This document shows, piece by piece, positions 6,983-13,041 of a stretch of DNA of 13,041 nt. A model generated the notes under the pieces. The model was not told the DNA's origin, made no database searches, and worked only from the letters and a program-made list of their open reading frames with translations. A program made the translations under genes and the position numbers. The stretch is from Pseudomonadota bacterium (GTDB lineage: Bacteria; Bdellovibrionota; Oligoflexia; Oligoflexales; Oligoflexaceae), in the NCBI GenBank assembly GCA_029556045.1, contig JAKQGS010000393.1, positions 1-13,041 of the forward strand, written 5' to 3'. Within the stretch, counting starts at the first letter, position 1; every line of letters begins with the position of its first letter.

Positions 6983-7359
6983 CAGGTTCTGATTTTACTT
7001 TCATCCCATCCGTAGGTACGCGGAAGTTCCTTGGATTGCCGAACCAAATGGGCCTGCTGATTGCGTAGATACTGCACGATCTTAGCGTTTTGTGGGTCCA
7101 CCTTCAGAGCATCGATATTGATCTGAATATCATTGATCTTCTCAACGTCGTTTTCTTTCTGATAAATCTCGTCCAGGATCGTGTTGAAGCGTTCCTTTTC
7201 CGACTCATTTAATCCGGTGGTGTTGGTATAACGGTGGTACTTGGCCACCACCGTTGGTTCTGTGTCAATCTGCACCGTACCGTCTTCGTTGCGGGCGGTT
7301 ACCACCCCCGGGTTCGTATAGATCCCGGCTTTCGAGACCAGATCACCGATATTGGCCAT
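6982..7359 (-). CDS. unknown 125-residue protein, downstream member of a tandem paralog pair
   Basis: Encodes 125 residues. Its family is unknown to me, but it is clearly a relative of the gene just upstream, which has the same length. Matching landmarks are GD(L/V) near residue 5, PGVV near 18, a charged turn followed by TVQIDT (NLTVET in the partner), GLNESEKERFNTIL (GLKGEERQSFDAII), and the tail LPRTYGWDESKI (QPRTYEVMESKV). The first ~35 residues look like beta strands of an SH3/KOW/CarD-like barrel; the rest is helical and charged. There is no signal peptide. ATG 7359 is chosen over GTG 7362 because GGAGGT sits six bases upstream of it. It is 35 bases downstream of its paralog, so the two form one operon. 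A role in transcription, by analogy with CarD-like proteins, is inference only. Confidence 0.85.
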   Translation of the reverse strand: MANIGDLVSKAGIYTNPGVVTARNEDGTVQIDTEPTVVAKYHRYTNTTGLNESEKERFNTILDEIYQKENDVEKINDIQINIDALKVDPQNAKIVQYLRNQQAHLVRQSKELPRTYGWDESKIRT

Positions 7360-7394
7360 CACGCACCTCCATTCAATATCCGGAAGGATATTCG

Positions 7395-7772
7395 TTATAC
7401 TTTGGACTCCATGACTTCGTAGGTGCGAGGTTGAATCCCCTCGGAGCTCACGATATGTCCCACCTCGCTCTCGAGGTAACGGCTCAACTGCATATTGCCC
7501 TTGGATGGCTCCCCTTTGAGCTTAGTGATCTGTTCCTGAAGGTATTGTACCCGTTTGACCGGCTCTTTAATGCCGCGGGACTCCAGGATAATGGCATCGA
7601 ATGACTGTCGTTCTTCCCCCTTGAGGCCATTAATGAAACCAGCCTTACGACGGTTTTCATAGGCTTCCCCTTTGGTCTCCACCGTGAGGTTTCCCGTGGC
7701 CTCGTCACGTTTCTGCACGACACCCGGTTGCCCGTTCTGTCTGAAGATCACATCCCCCACGGCCAAGCCCAT
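7395..7772 (-). CDS. unknown 125-residue protein, upstream member of a tandem paralog pair
   Basis: Encodes 125 residues. The N-terminus, VGDVIFRQNGQPGVVQKRDE, has the GD-x-hydrophobic ... G-x-(V/I)V rhythm seen at the start of CarD/CdnL-type RNA-polymerase-interaction domains and some KOW/SH3 barrels; this resemblance is loose. Residues ~45-110 are helical and charged (GEERQSFDAIILESRGIKEP, VQYLQEQITKLKG), and the C-terminus QPRTYEVMESKV matches the paralog downstream. No signal peptide or membrane segment is present. ATG 7772 is preferred over further upstream in-frame starts because the homology with the paralog begins there and AAAGGGG lies about seven bases before it. The gene heads the two-gene minus-strand operon, and 73 bases before its ATG lies an element shared with the rpoZ upstream region. 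Confidence 0.85.
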   Translation of the reverse strand: MGLAVGDVIFRQNGQPGVVQKRDEATGNLTVETKGEAYENRRKAGFINGLKGEERQSFDAIILESRGIKEPVKRVQYLQEQITKLKGEPSKGNMQLSRYLESEVGHIVSSEGIQPRTYEVMESKV

Positions 7773-7844
7773 ATGAACCCCTTTTTGACGAAGGAATCGC
7801 CCTACTCCGAGTTTAGTTTTTTCACCACCACTCAGCAACCAGCT

Positions 7845-7880
7845 ATAAACATTAAAATTTTCCTAGTGGAACCCGGCGTA
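7845..7880 (-). repeat. copy 1 of a shared upstream element (paralog operon)
   Basis: On the plus strand this starts ATAAACATTAAAATTTTCC and ends GGAACCCGGCGTA. It aligns with 8746-8780: by eye 27 identities over 36 columns with one 1-base gap, including an unbroken 11-base block ATAAACATTAA. It lies 73 bases upstream of the ATG at 7772. It may be a regulator binding site or promoter part. Confidence 0.5.
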
Positions 7881-7912
7881 TTTTACCCACCGTTTTTCGG
7901 GCATCCCCGGAC

Positions 7913-7939
7913 TTTAGAAATTCGCAAAAATGCCGATAG
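7913..7939 (+). promoter_or_regulatory. possible sigma28 (FliA)-like promoter for the 8030 gene
   Basis: GCCGATAG at 7932-7939 matches the sigma28 -10 consensus GCCGATAA at seven of eight bases. The expected -35 position (11-base spacer) reads TTTAGAAA, a poor match to TAAAGTTT. It lies about 90 bases upstream of ATG 8030. Half a promoter only, so weak support. Confidence 0.2.
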
Positions 7940-8029
7940 GTAGCAGTGAAACGCGGAGGATGAGGAAATGCGACCGATATCCAATGGCCCCCCACTAAGG
8001 GAAGGTGTTACAGAGATAGGAAGGCTTTT

Positions 8030-8395
8030 ATGGGTACCCTGATTTCACTGGATCAATACCGTAGTCACCAGAAACGCCTCTATATGGAACGATATGGAGC
8101 CCGCCTGGAAAAATTTATCGAAGCATTTGTTCTGCAGAACTTTAAAACCAGCTTTGCTTTGGTGAACCAGCACTATCTGACACAGAGGGTCAACGACAAT
8201 GAAGAGGCCTGGGACTACTATGATTTCCGCGACCTTCTGAAGGAAGGCATCGCGGTCGCCTTTGGCGATCAGGTGTGGGATGAGGTTCGCAATTTCCACT
8301 GGTTTGATTCCCAGTGGTTATCCCGCGATGAGGTGATTGACAAAGTGGTGACGGTGTTTATCCTCGGCAAAACAGGTGCCGCCAGCTCACTCTAG
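8030..8395 (+). CDS. unknown 121-residue cytoplasmic protein
   Basis: Encodes 121 residues; I recognise no family. The sequence is mostly helical and rich in aromatic residues (ISLDQYRSHQKRLYMERYG, NEEAWDYYDFRDLL, VWDEVRNFHWFDSQWL). No signal peptide, membrane segment or catalytic motif is visible. ATG 8030 has a good ribosome binding site, AGGAAGG, five bases upstream. It is a single gene: it diverges from the 125-residue paralog operon across 257 bases and ends before a bidirectional terminator that also serves rpoZ. The short size and acidic, aromatic-rich C-terminal half suggest a protein-binding adaptor, but that is a guess. Confidence 0.75.
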   Translation: MGTLISLDQYRSHQKRLYMERYGARLEKFIEAFVLQNFKTSFALVNQHYLTQRVNDNEEAWDYYDFRDLLKEGIAVAFGDQVWDEVRNFHWFDSQWLSRDEVIDKVVTVFILGKTGAASSL

Positions 8396-8421
8396 GGGTG
8401 AACCAACCATCGCAGCAACAG

Positions 8422-8457
8422 AAAAACCGCCTGACCTCGTGGATCAGACGGTTTTTT
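8422..8457. terminator. bidirectional intrinsic terminator between convergent genes
   Basis: AAAAACCG and CTGA on the left pair with TCAG and CGGTTTTT on the right, with one mismatch and a bulge near the loop, giving a stem of about 14 pairs. The A-run on the left and T-run on the right make it work in both directions, for the 8030-8395 gene on the plus strand and rpoZ on the minus strand. Confidence 0.85.
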
Positions 8458-8490
8458 CATTTCTGAGGTCCACCATTTTCAGAATGTTAC

Positions 8491-8727
8491 TCAAGCCTCA
8501 GCCGGTGCTTCTTCCTCGGGTGCCGCCGGTGGTTGACGGTTTGGATTTTTTCCACCAATCAGACCTTCCGCGATTTCCCGCAATGCCGTCACCGCTTCCT
8601 TGTTTTTGGTCCTCAGCAGAGGAGCCTTGCCCTTCATGAGTTCGCGGGTTCTGTGGGAGGCAACCGCCACGAGGGCGAACCGATTTTCGATGTTTTCCAA
8701 ACAGTCTTCTATTGATACGCGGGCCAT
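8491..8727 (-). CDS. rpoZ: DNA-directed RNA polymerase omega subunit
   Basis: Encodes 78 residues. Omega assists assembly of the beta' subunit into core RNA polymerase and in many bacteria contributes to the (p)ppGpp site. The match is clear: MARVSIEDCLENIENRFALV at the start, VASHRTRELMKG, then KEAVTALREIAEGLI, all standard landmarks in the right order. The C-terminus is a low-complexity Pro/Ala/Glu tail (PPAAPEEEAPAEA), which varies between species. ATG 8727 is chosen over GTG 8733 because AGGAG lies five bases upstream and the family begins MARV. Often rpoZ is beside gmk or spoT; here it stands alone, convergent with an orphan gene and divergent from a lipoprotein metalloprotease. Its upstream region carries an element shared with the paralog operon at 6982-7772. 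Confidence 0.95.
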   Translation of the reverse strand: MARVSIEDCLENIENRFALVAVASHRTRELMKGKAPLLRTKNKEAVTALREIAEGLIGGKNPNRQPPAAPEEEAPAEA

Positions 8728-8745
8728 GACCACTCCTCAGAGGCA

Positions 8746-8780
8746 ATAAACATTAAGCTTTTCTAATAGAACTTATCGTA
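8746..8780 (-). repeat. copy 2 of a shared upstream element (rpoZ)
   Basis: On the plus strand this begins ATAAACATTAAGCTTTTC and ends AGAACTTATCGTA, matching 7845-7880. It lies 19 bases upstream of the rpoZ ATG, in the 123-base divergent gap with the 8851 gene. On the minus strand it contains TTCTATTAGAA, an 11-base palindrome with a central T; the other copy has TTCCACTAGGAA at the same place. Confidence 0.5.
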
Positions 8781-8789
8781 GTAGTCAAT
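8761..8789 (-). promoter_or_regulatory. possible rpoZ promoter
   Basis: On the minus strand TTGACT (8789-8784) is followed after 17 bases by TAGAAA (8766-8761). The -35 matches five of six bases, the -10 four of six. The predicted -10 lies inside the element shared with the paralog operon, whose copy there lacks an equivalent -35. Confidence 0.4.
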
Positions 8790-8850
8790 TGTATACCTTG
8801 ATCGACCGGTTTCCCAACCAACATTGTCGGACGGGGCCAGAGGGGGGTCT

Positions 8851-10329
8851 ATGAAACGATATTTTCCAATACTTTCAATATGCTATATGACTTCAACCCT
8901 GGGTTGCGGCCCTAGCCAGGGGGATAAAAAAGGAAGTAATCCGGTTTTACCCCAGGAAGTCAGCCTGGCGGCCCCTGCCAGCCATTATTTTTTCGCCGAC
9001 CCATCCTGCCAAAACCAGTCCCCACAATTGACGGTGACCGGAGCGCAGCTCTTCGAGCGGGACAGCGGCTTGCAGATGAATGCCCGAACCTTGCAGATTA
9101 CCGATTTGGATATCCAGTCCGTGCCTTCGCTTCAGAGTCCCGCCGTTGCCGCTGTTTTTGCTGGCGGGGTATTCACCCGCAACTGTAGCAACGCCCTCGA
9201 TCATTCACTATCATGTCAGGATCAGACCAAACGCGAGGCCGGTTGGAAGACCACCCAAAGTCCTAAAGCCCTGAAACTTTGCCAGACCAATACCCCCTAT
9301 CCCCGGGAAAGTTTTGAGAGCATCGCTCTGCAAAATGTCTATTACCTAGAAATGACGGCCCGTCAATACCGGAAACTTCTTCCCAAATTTGATCCGATCA
9401 CTCTGATCGTCATGCCCAACTACCGGTCCGTCTATCCCCAAATGGAACATCCAAACCAGAAAATGGTGACGCCGGTGACCCATGTGGTCCACAATCTGGC
9501 GTATCTGCCGGGAGCCGAAAATATCGTGATATTTCCCGAACCGGCGGAACGTAATGAATTTTTCATGGAAAACGGCCATCTCTGGGAATCCCCTTTTGCA
9601 GCTGCCCACGAGCTCGGACATCATCTGGAATATCAGATCCGTGAAACCGACCAAACGTTGTTCAGCCTGACATGGGATCCCATCACGCATCAGTACCATG
9701 CATTCAGTGCCGAAAAAAATTCGGAGGAATCCCTGGTGGCGAAAACCATGGGAGCTTACTCCGAAGCCTTTGCAGACCTGGCGGCCTTTTACGCCCTCGG
9801 CCAGGATGAACACGCCATCACATCGATCCTTGGTTTTGGCGAATCCCGCTCTCCGTTATCAGATGCCCTGAAAGATGCGGACGGCAATACCCTGAATAAA
9901 GTTTTGAGTGAAGAAAACCTTTCCCGTCTCTATCAGGTTTGCACGGCACAAACCGCATGTGACCAGTCCCGACAACTTGGGATCCATGATGTTGGGGCGA
10001 TCCTTGTGCATGCTATCCATGCCATGTTTATACACGCAACCTCAAGCGGATCGCCGCAGGATACGAACAGCTCTGAGCTACTTCTTCAGGCCAGCACCAC
10101 GTGGTTCCGGGCCATGACCAAGTCCCTCCAGGCCCGCAGCAATGATCAATTGGAACATGTGCTCCTTTTTCGCGACACCACCCCTGGCATCGAAAGTGCC
10201 ATCCTGGAATTGTTGATAAAGACCCAAACGTCAATCTCCGAGCAACAGGCGATTAAAACGGATATTTGCCGTTTTTCCCAACAGCGCCTGCCCGTTTTGC
10301 AGCCAGCTCCGTTTGCCGGATCATGCTGA
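8851..10329 (+). CDS. lipoprotein zinc metalloprotease of gluzincin type
   Basis: Encodes 492 residues. The signal peptide ends TSTLGC, with Cys19 the likely lipidation site, so the enzyme should face the periplasm or cell surface. AAHELGHHLEY places the zinc-binding HExxH at 253-257, and AYSEAFADLAAFYAL supplies Glu305 as third ligand with Asp309 four residues on; HExxH ... E-x-x-x-D is the arrangement of thermolysin-like (M4/M36-type) peptidases. Six Cys occur in the mature N-terminal half, such as DPSCQNQ and FTRNCSNALDHSLSC, and more near VCTAQTACDQS and the final GSC, so disulfides are likely. The family member cannot be named and no propeptide is obvious. ATG 8851 is chosen over an in-frame start at 8824 because the ribosome binding site (A plus six G) lies directly before it and the signal peptide starts there. 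Substrate is unknown. The next gene follows after 74 bases with its own promoter-like region. Confidence 0.85.
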   Translation: MKRYFPILSICYMTSTLGCGPSQGDKKGSNPVLPQEVSLAAPASHYFFADPSCQNQSPQLTVTGAQLFERDSGLQMNARTLQITDLDIQSVPSLQSPAVAAVFAGGVFTRNCSNALDHSLSCQDQTKREAGWKTTQSPKALKLCQTNTPYPRESFESIALQNVYYLEMTARQYRKLLPKFDPITLIVMPNYRSVYPQMEHPNQKMVTPVTHVVHNLAYLPGAENIVIFPEPAERNEFFMENGHLWESPFAAAHELGHHLEYQIRETDQTLFSLTWDPITHQYHAFSAEKNSEESLVAKTMGAYSEAFADLAAFYALGQDEHAITSILGFGESRSPLSDALKDADGNTLNKVLSEENLSRLYQVCTAQTACDQSRQLGIHDVGAILVHAIHAMFIHATSSGSPQDTNSSELLLQASTTWFRAMTKSLQARSNDQLEHVLLFRDTTPGIESAILELLIKTQTSISEQQAIKTDICRFSQQRLPVLQPAPFAGSC

Positions 10330-10337
10330 TTCCCCAC

Positions 10338-10402
10338 CGGGGGATAAAAGTATCTTATAATGAAAAGTGAATATATTTTCACTTTCGTGAGGTTATCCCC
10401 CG
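10338..10402 (+). promoter_or_regulatory. nested dyad promoter/leader upstream of the 10404 gene
   Basis: CGGGGGATAA (10338-10347) and TTATCCCCCG (10393-10402) are perfect 10-base inverted repeats 45 bases apart. Between them lie a perfect TATAAT (10356-10361) and a second palindrome, AAAGTGAA (10364-10371) with TTCACTTT (10378-10385), which would cover the transcription start near 10368. The ribosome binding site GTGAGG (10387-10392) abuts the right outer arm, and ATG 10404 starts two bases after it. No -35 is visible. The inner palindrome looks like a repressor operator. The outer arms could sequester the start only in a transcript reading through from the gene upstream. Confidence 0.5.
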
Positions 10403-10403
10403 C

Positions 10404-12152
10404 ATGGGAATTTCCGGTCCTTTCCTGTGGATGCTTTTCGGCGCACTCAGCGGCCTGGCATTGCCCGTGCCGGCTTCCGCGCTGCCGTCCTCCGGTATCC
10501 ATCTCGCCAAAAACAACTCGCCCCGCAAACGCCTGAACATCAGCCGCACGTTTCGGGAAGGCATGGTCCACTATGAGAAGGAAAAGTACCGTGAGGCCGC
10601 CGGTCTGTTTTCACGGATACTCAAGGAGTATCCCGGCCATGAGCCGTCACGCCTGCAACTGGCAAAAACCCTTTACCGCATGGGAAAAGGATCCGAAGCC
10701 TATGACATTTTCAAATCCCTGAATCCCAAGTTCTTTGACCCCGAAACAGCGTATGAATATGCCCATGTCTATTTCGCGAAAAGCCAATGGGATGGCTCCC
10801 TCAACGCCTTCAAAAAGGTCCCCAAAGGTCACGCCCTCTACGATTTGGCCTCATTTTACGGAGCCATCTGCGCCTTTAAGCTGGAACGTTATCAGGAAGC
10901 GGATGAAATGATGGACAATGCGGTGGTCCTTCCCAGTAAATTGATAAAAAGCCGGGCCCTATACCGTAAAAGCATTTCCGACATCCTGATGCAAAAACAA
11001 CGGGAGGAAGTGCTCCGCCAAAAGGCAGAGGCTATCGCCAAACTTAGGGAGGGCACCCGTAGCCACGAAGAAAATCTCCTGAAAAAACAGATTGAAGAGG
11101 AAAAGGCTCGGTCGCGGGCTATGATGCCGCCTCCACCCCCTCCGCCGCCTCCACCACCGCAGCCCTATGGCTTTTTCCTGTCCCAGACACGTGCGAATGC
11201 CGGTATCAGAATCACGCAACAGACTGCAAACTTTAATACCCTGGCGGATCAGAACGGTAGTTTCCGGGATAGTTTTTTCCACTTTTCCAAGGGCGCCGTG
11301 GGACCCATGTTGCGCCGCGCCGCGGATGTGGGCGGTGACTATCTCTACCAACTGGATCTGATGGTGATGGATCACAACTTTAATGGCCCCACCTGGCAGA
11401 TTGCACCGACGGTGGAAGAAGAGATCGCCGATCGATATTTTCAAAGCCTGACCGGAAACAGCAGCGTCAAAGCGGGCAGCGGCAGCTTTTTGCTGGGGGC
11501 AGAACATCCCCTTGGCCGTGGCCTGTGGTTGGGAGCCACGGCCAAATGGCTGCACTTCTTCCCGGAGCTGGAAAGTGGACAAAGCGCCGCGGACGCCCGG
11601 GGAGAATTGTTTATCGGACAAAATTTGCCGGAATCGCAGTGGACCATGAGCCTCCAGTACCACCAGCTGCTCCAGCACGACGGCAAACCCTGGTATAACG
11701 TTTCCGTGCAAGAATTGACTTCATCCTATGTGCATGAAGCTTCACAGTTGGGATTTCGAGTCCTACTCAATGCCCAGCAGTATGGTTATGATCTCGAACC
11801 GACCGACGGACCGGAGAACACCTATCGTGTTAAAGGTGCCGCCTTTGCGCTCTTCCCCTATGCCGCTGAGCTGGGGATTGAGGGCATAGGACTGTGGGAA
11901 GAAGGGATGCGCCGCTACGACATCGGTAACCTGACTGCCATGGTTTTTGATCGCCGCAGTGTATCAGGGACGCTCTATGCACATGTATCTCCACTTCCCT
12001 GGCTGACTCTGAAGGTCGCGGGACTTCGCCAGCAAAGGGATTTTGCACGGGTTGAACCGCCAGACGAGGCTTCCCGACAGATCCTGGAAGCCGATCAATT
12101 TTCGTTTCTATCCCAGTCAACCCTGACGGTAACCGCAAATCTCCTTTTTTAA
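10404..12152 (+). CDS. TPR - coiled coil - polyproline - putative beta-barrel envelope protein
   Basis: Encodes 582 residues. Residues 1-27 form a signal peptide with a signal peptidase I site after PASA. Residues ~50-178 carry three to four TPR-like repeats (MVHYEKEKYREAAGLFSRILKEYP, TLYRMGKGSEAYDIFKSL, SQWDGSLNAFKKVP, FKLERYQEADEMMDNA). Residues ~193-240 are charged and helical, likely a coiled coil. Eleven consecutive Pro (242-252) act as a rigid spacer. The remaining ~325 residues alternate hydrophobic and polar residues with many aromatics and end in TVTANLLF; the terminal Phe is typical of outer-membrane beta-barrels. Reading: a periplasmic TPR module tethered to an outer-membrane barrel, perhaps gathering cell-wall or export partners. 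ATG 10404 is weakly supported by GTGAGG 11 bases upstream. The next gene starts 21 bases after the stop, so co-transcription is likely. Confidence 0.8.
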   Translation: MGISGPFLWMLFGALSGLALPVPASALPSSGIHLAKNNSPRKRLNISRTFREGMVHYEKEKYREAAGLFSRILKEYPGHEPSRLQLAKTLYRMGKGSEAYDIFKSLNPKFFDPETAYEYAHVYFAKSQWDGSLNAFKKVPKGHALYDLASFYGAICAFKLERYQEADEMMDNAVVLPSKLIKSRALYRKSISDILMQKQREEVLRQKAEAIAKLREGTRSHEENLLKKQIEEEKARSRAMMPPPPPPPPPPPQPYGFFLSQTRANAGIRITQQTANFNTLADQNGSFRDSFFHFSKGAVGPMLRRAADVGGDYLYQLDLMVMDHNFNGPTWQIAPTVEEEIADRYFQSLTGNSSVKAGSGSFLLGAEHPLGRGLWLGATAKWLHFFPELESGQSAADARGELFIGQNLPESQWTMSLQYHQLLQHDGKPWYNVSVQELTSSYVHEASQLGFRVLLNAQQYGYDLEPTDGPENTYRVKGAAFALFPYAAELGIEGIGLWEEGMRRYDIGNLTAMVFDRRSVSGTLYAHVSPLPWLTLKVAGLRQQRDFARVEPPDEASRQILEADQFSFLSQSTLTVTANLLF

Positions 12153-12172
12153 CCGCGACGCAAGGAGGTGCC

Positions 12173-12670
12173 ATGCTGGATCGTGAATGGATCAAATCAC
12201 TGGCCACCGCGGATTTCTCCTCCCATCGATGGCAGGAGCAAAACGAGGAAGCCGTCAAACAACGGGCTGCCCACGAGGTAGCCTTGGCGATGGAGGACAT
12301 CTACCGGTATGCCACCGAGGCGATCGAAGTTTTTAACACGTATAGCAGCCAGCAAAGGGAGATCAAGGTGATCCCCCTGCACAAAGGAACACCTCCACAG
12401 TTATGTGGATTGGTACTGATGGTGGGATCAACACAGTTGCGTCTGGATCATGAAAGCTATCGTTTTACCGTCACCCTTATCAAGACCAGGACCTATCGGT
12501 CATCCTCACGGTTGATCCACATTCTGGAGCCCCGCATCGATCCCTTTGGCGGACTCACCTGGATCATGGATCGCAAAGTCACCCTGACCCGCAACCTGAT
12601 CATACAGCAGCTTCTGCGTGACATTTGCATCGGCGCATTTGCCCCTGCAGCGGGATCCTCCCAACCATGA
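12173..12670 (+). CDS. unknown 165-residue protein coupled to the NAD(P)HX epimerase gene
   Basis: Encodes 165 residues; I recognise no family. Residues 20-60 are a long helix (RWQEQNEEAVKQRAAHEVALAMEDIYRYATEAIEVFN). The second half looks beta-rich (IKVIPLHKG, LCGLVLMVGSTQLRLDHE, YRFTVTLIKTRT, RLIHILEPRIDPFGGLTWIMD) and the end is helical again. No signal peptide is present, so it is probably cytoplasmic. ATG 12173 has a strong ribosome binding site, AAGGAGGTG, four bases upstream. Its TGA (12668-12670) overlaps the ATG of the next gene (ATGA), so the two are translationally coupled. That coupling suggests a functional link or simply a housekeeping operon. Confidence 0.8.
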   Translation: MLDREWIKSLATADFSSHRWQEQNEEAVKQRAAHEVALAMEDIYRYATEAIEVFNTYSSQQREIKVIPLHKGTPPQLCGLVLMVGSTQLRLDHESYRFTVTLIKTRTYRSSSRLIHILEPRIDPFGGLTWIMDRKVTLTRNLIIQQLLRDICIGAFAPAAGSSQP

Positions 12671-13041
12671 CGATACCAGCCATCCCTATTTGGGATAAGC
12701 AGCAGGCACAAGCCATCGACCAACTCAGTTCCACCAGCTTTGGAGTTTCCACTCTCCAGTTGATGGAAGAGGCTGGCCTGGCGGTGGCACGCCAGGCTCT
12801 GCTTTTGGCCAATAACCGCACCTTCGTAATCCTTGCGGGATGCGGCAATAATGGCGGGGATGCTCTGGTGGCCGCCCGATATCTCCATCAATGGGGATAC
12901 CCCGTCCATGTGTTCCGTGTCAGTGAGACACAACCGATTCGAATGAGCCCATCCTGTTCCCACCAATGGCAACTGCTGAAGCAGGCGCTGACCGTGAAGG
13001 ACTGGGCTCCAGGTGCCATAGCCCCCTTTGCCGGCACTCCG
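12667..13041 (+). CDS. nnrE: NAD(P)H-hydrate epimerase (YjeF N-terminal domain), cut by the window end
   Basis: The first 125 residues are present and the frame is open at the window edge. The YjeF N-terminal domain interconverts the R and S forms of hydrated NAD(P)H, which a partner dehydratase (NnrD) then restores to NAD(P)H; in many bacteria both domains are fused in one ~500-residue protein. Diagnostic features are IWDKQQAQAIDQLSS, LQLMEEAGLAVA (LMExAG motif, residues 32-37) and VILAGCGNNGGDALVAARYL, where G-C-G-N-N-G-G-D (58-65) is the signature loop of the Rossmann-like fold. The epimerase domain is certain to be only partial here; whether a C-terminal NnrD domain follows cannot be seen. 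ATG 12667 overlaps the previous stop codon by four bases. Confidence 0.9.
   Translation, partial: MTIPAIPIWDKQQAQAIDQLSSTSFGVSTLQLMEEAGLAVARQALLLANNRTFVILAGCGNNGGDALVAARYLHQWGYPVHVFRVSETQPIRMSPSCSHQWQLLKQALTVKDWAPGAIAPFAGTP

Noticed and set aside
7728..7943. Plus-strand open frame of 71 codons in the divergent gap
   Set aside because: Half overlaps the 125-residue paralog on the other strand, the rest covers the shared element and promoter-like DNA; no ribosome binding site.
10959..11711. Long open frame on the minus strand (250 codons)
   Set aside because: It lies fully antisense to the signal-peptide/TPR/barrel gene, includes Arg/Trp-rich low-complexity from the antisense of the proline run, and has no convincing ribosome binding site.
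12493..12972. Minus-strand open frame of 159 codons near the right end
   Set aside because: Antisense to the 12173 gene and to the GNNGGD-containing epimerase gene, which is a clear match.
1..13041. CRISPR arrays, tRNA/rRNA genes, insertion sequences, attachment sites, toxin-antitoxin or phage-defence genes
   Set aside because: No regularly spaced repeats, no cloverleaf or rRNA-like stretch, no transposase or integrase motif, and no recognisable defence enzyme were seen.

Overview
The window reads as a chromosomal segment of a Gram-negative bacterium of roughly 50-55% GC. Three genes start with lipoprotein signal peptides and one protein ends like an outer-membrane beta-barrel (C-terminal Phe). 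The mix of exported metalloproteases, TPR proteins and orphan envelope proteins resembles the Bdellovibrionota/Oligoflexia or the former delta-proteobacteria; this assignment is inference from style, not a database match. I see no mobile element, CRISPR array, tRNA or rRNA.

Layout. Positions 1-60 hold an ambiguous fragment of a flanking gene. A promoter at 157-187 leads into a two-gene unit: a small helical protein (238-693) and a 7-TM protein with a cytoplasmic or periplasmic gluzincin-type metallopeptidase domain (712-2967). A convergent orphan lipoprotein follows (2975-4066, minus). The 281-base gap 4067-4347 contains an apparent small RNA or leader ending in an intrinsic terminator, then a separate promoter for an agmatine/peptidylarginine deiminase-family lipoprotein (4348-5628). 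That gene's 3' end can pair with the ribosome binding site of the next gene, a pseudo-receiver/TPR protein (5668-6933).

The central block on the minus strand has two adjacent paralogous genes, both exactly 125 codons (6982-7359 and 7395-7772), with an N-terminal beta-rich segment faintly like CarD/KOW and a helical C-terminus. After a 257-base divergent gap comes a small orphan gene (8030-8395), a bidirectional terminator (8422-8457), and rpoZ on the minus strand (8491-8727). The upstream regions of rpoZ and of the paralog pair share a ~35-base element, which suggests common control of an RNA polymerase subunit and the unknown pair.

The right part, on the plus strand, holds a lipoprotein metalloprotease (8851-10329), a TPR/coiled-coil/polyproline/beta-barrel envelope protein (10404-12152) behind a palindrome-rich promoter, an unknown 165-residue protein (12173-12670), and the overlapping start of the NAD(P)HX repair gene (nnrE/yjeF type, 12667 to the window end).

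The best leads for something new are the tandem 125-residue paralogs with their rpoZ-shared element, the putative RNA at about 4098-4240, the nested dyads at 10338-10402, and the extracytoplasmic deiminase.
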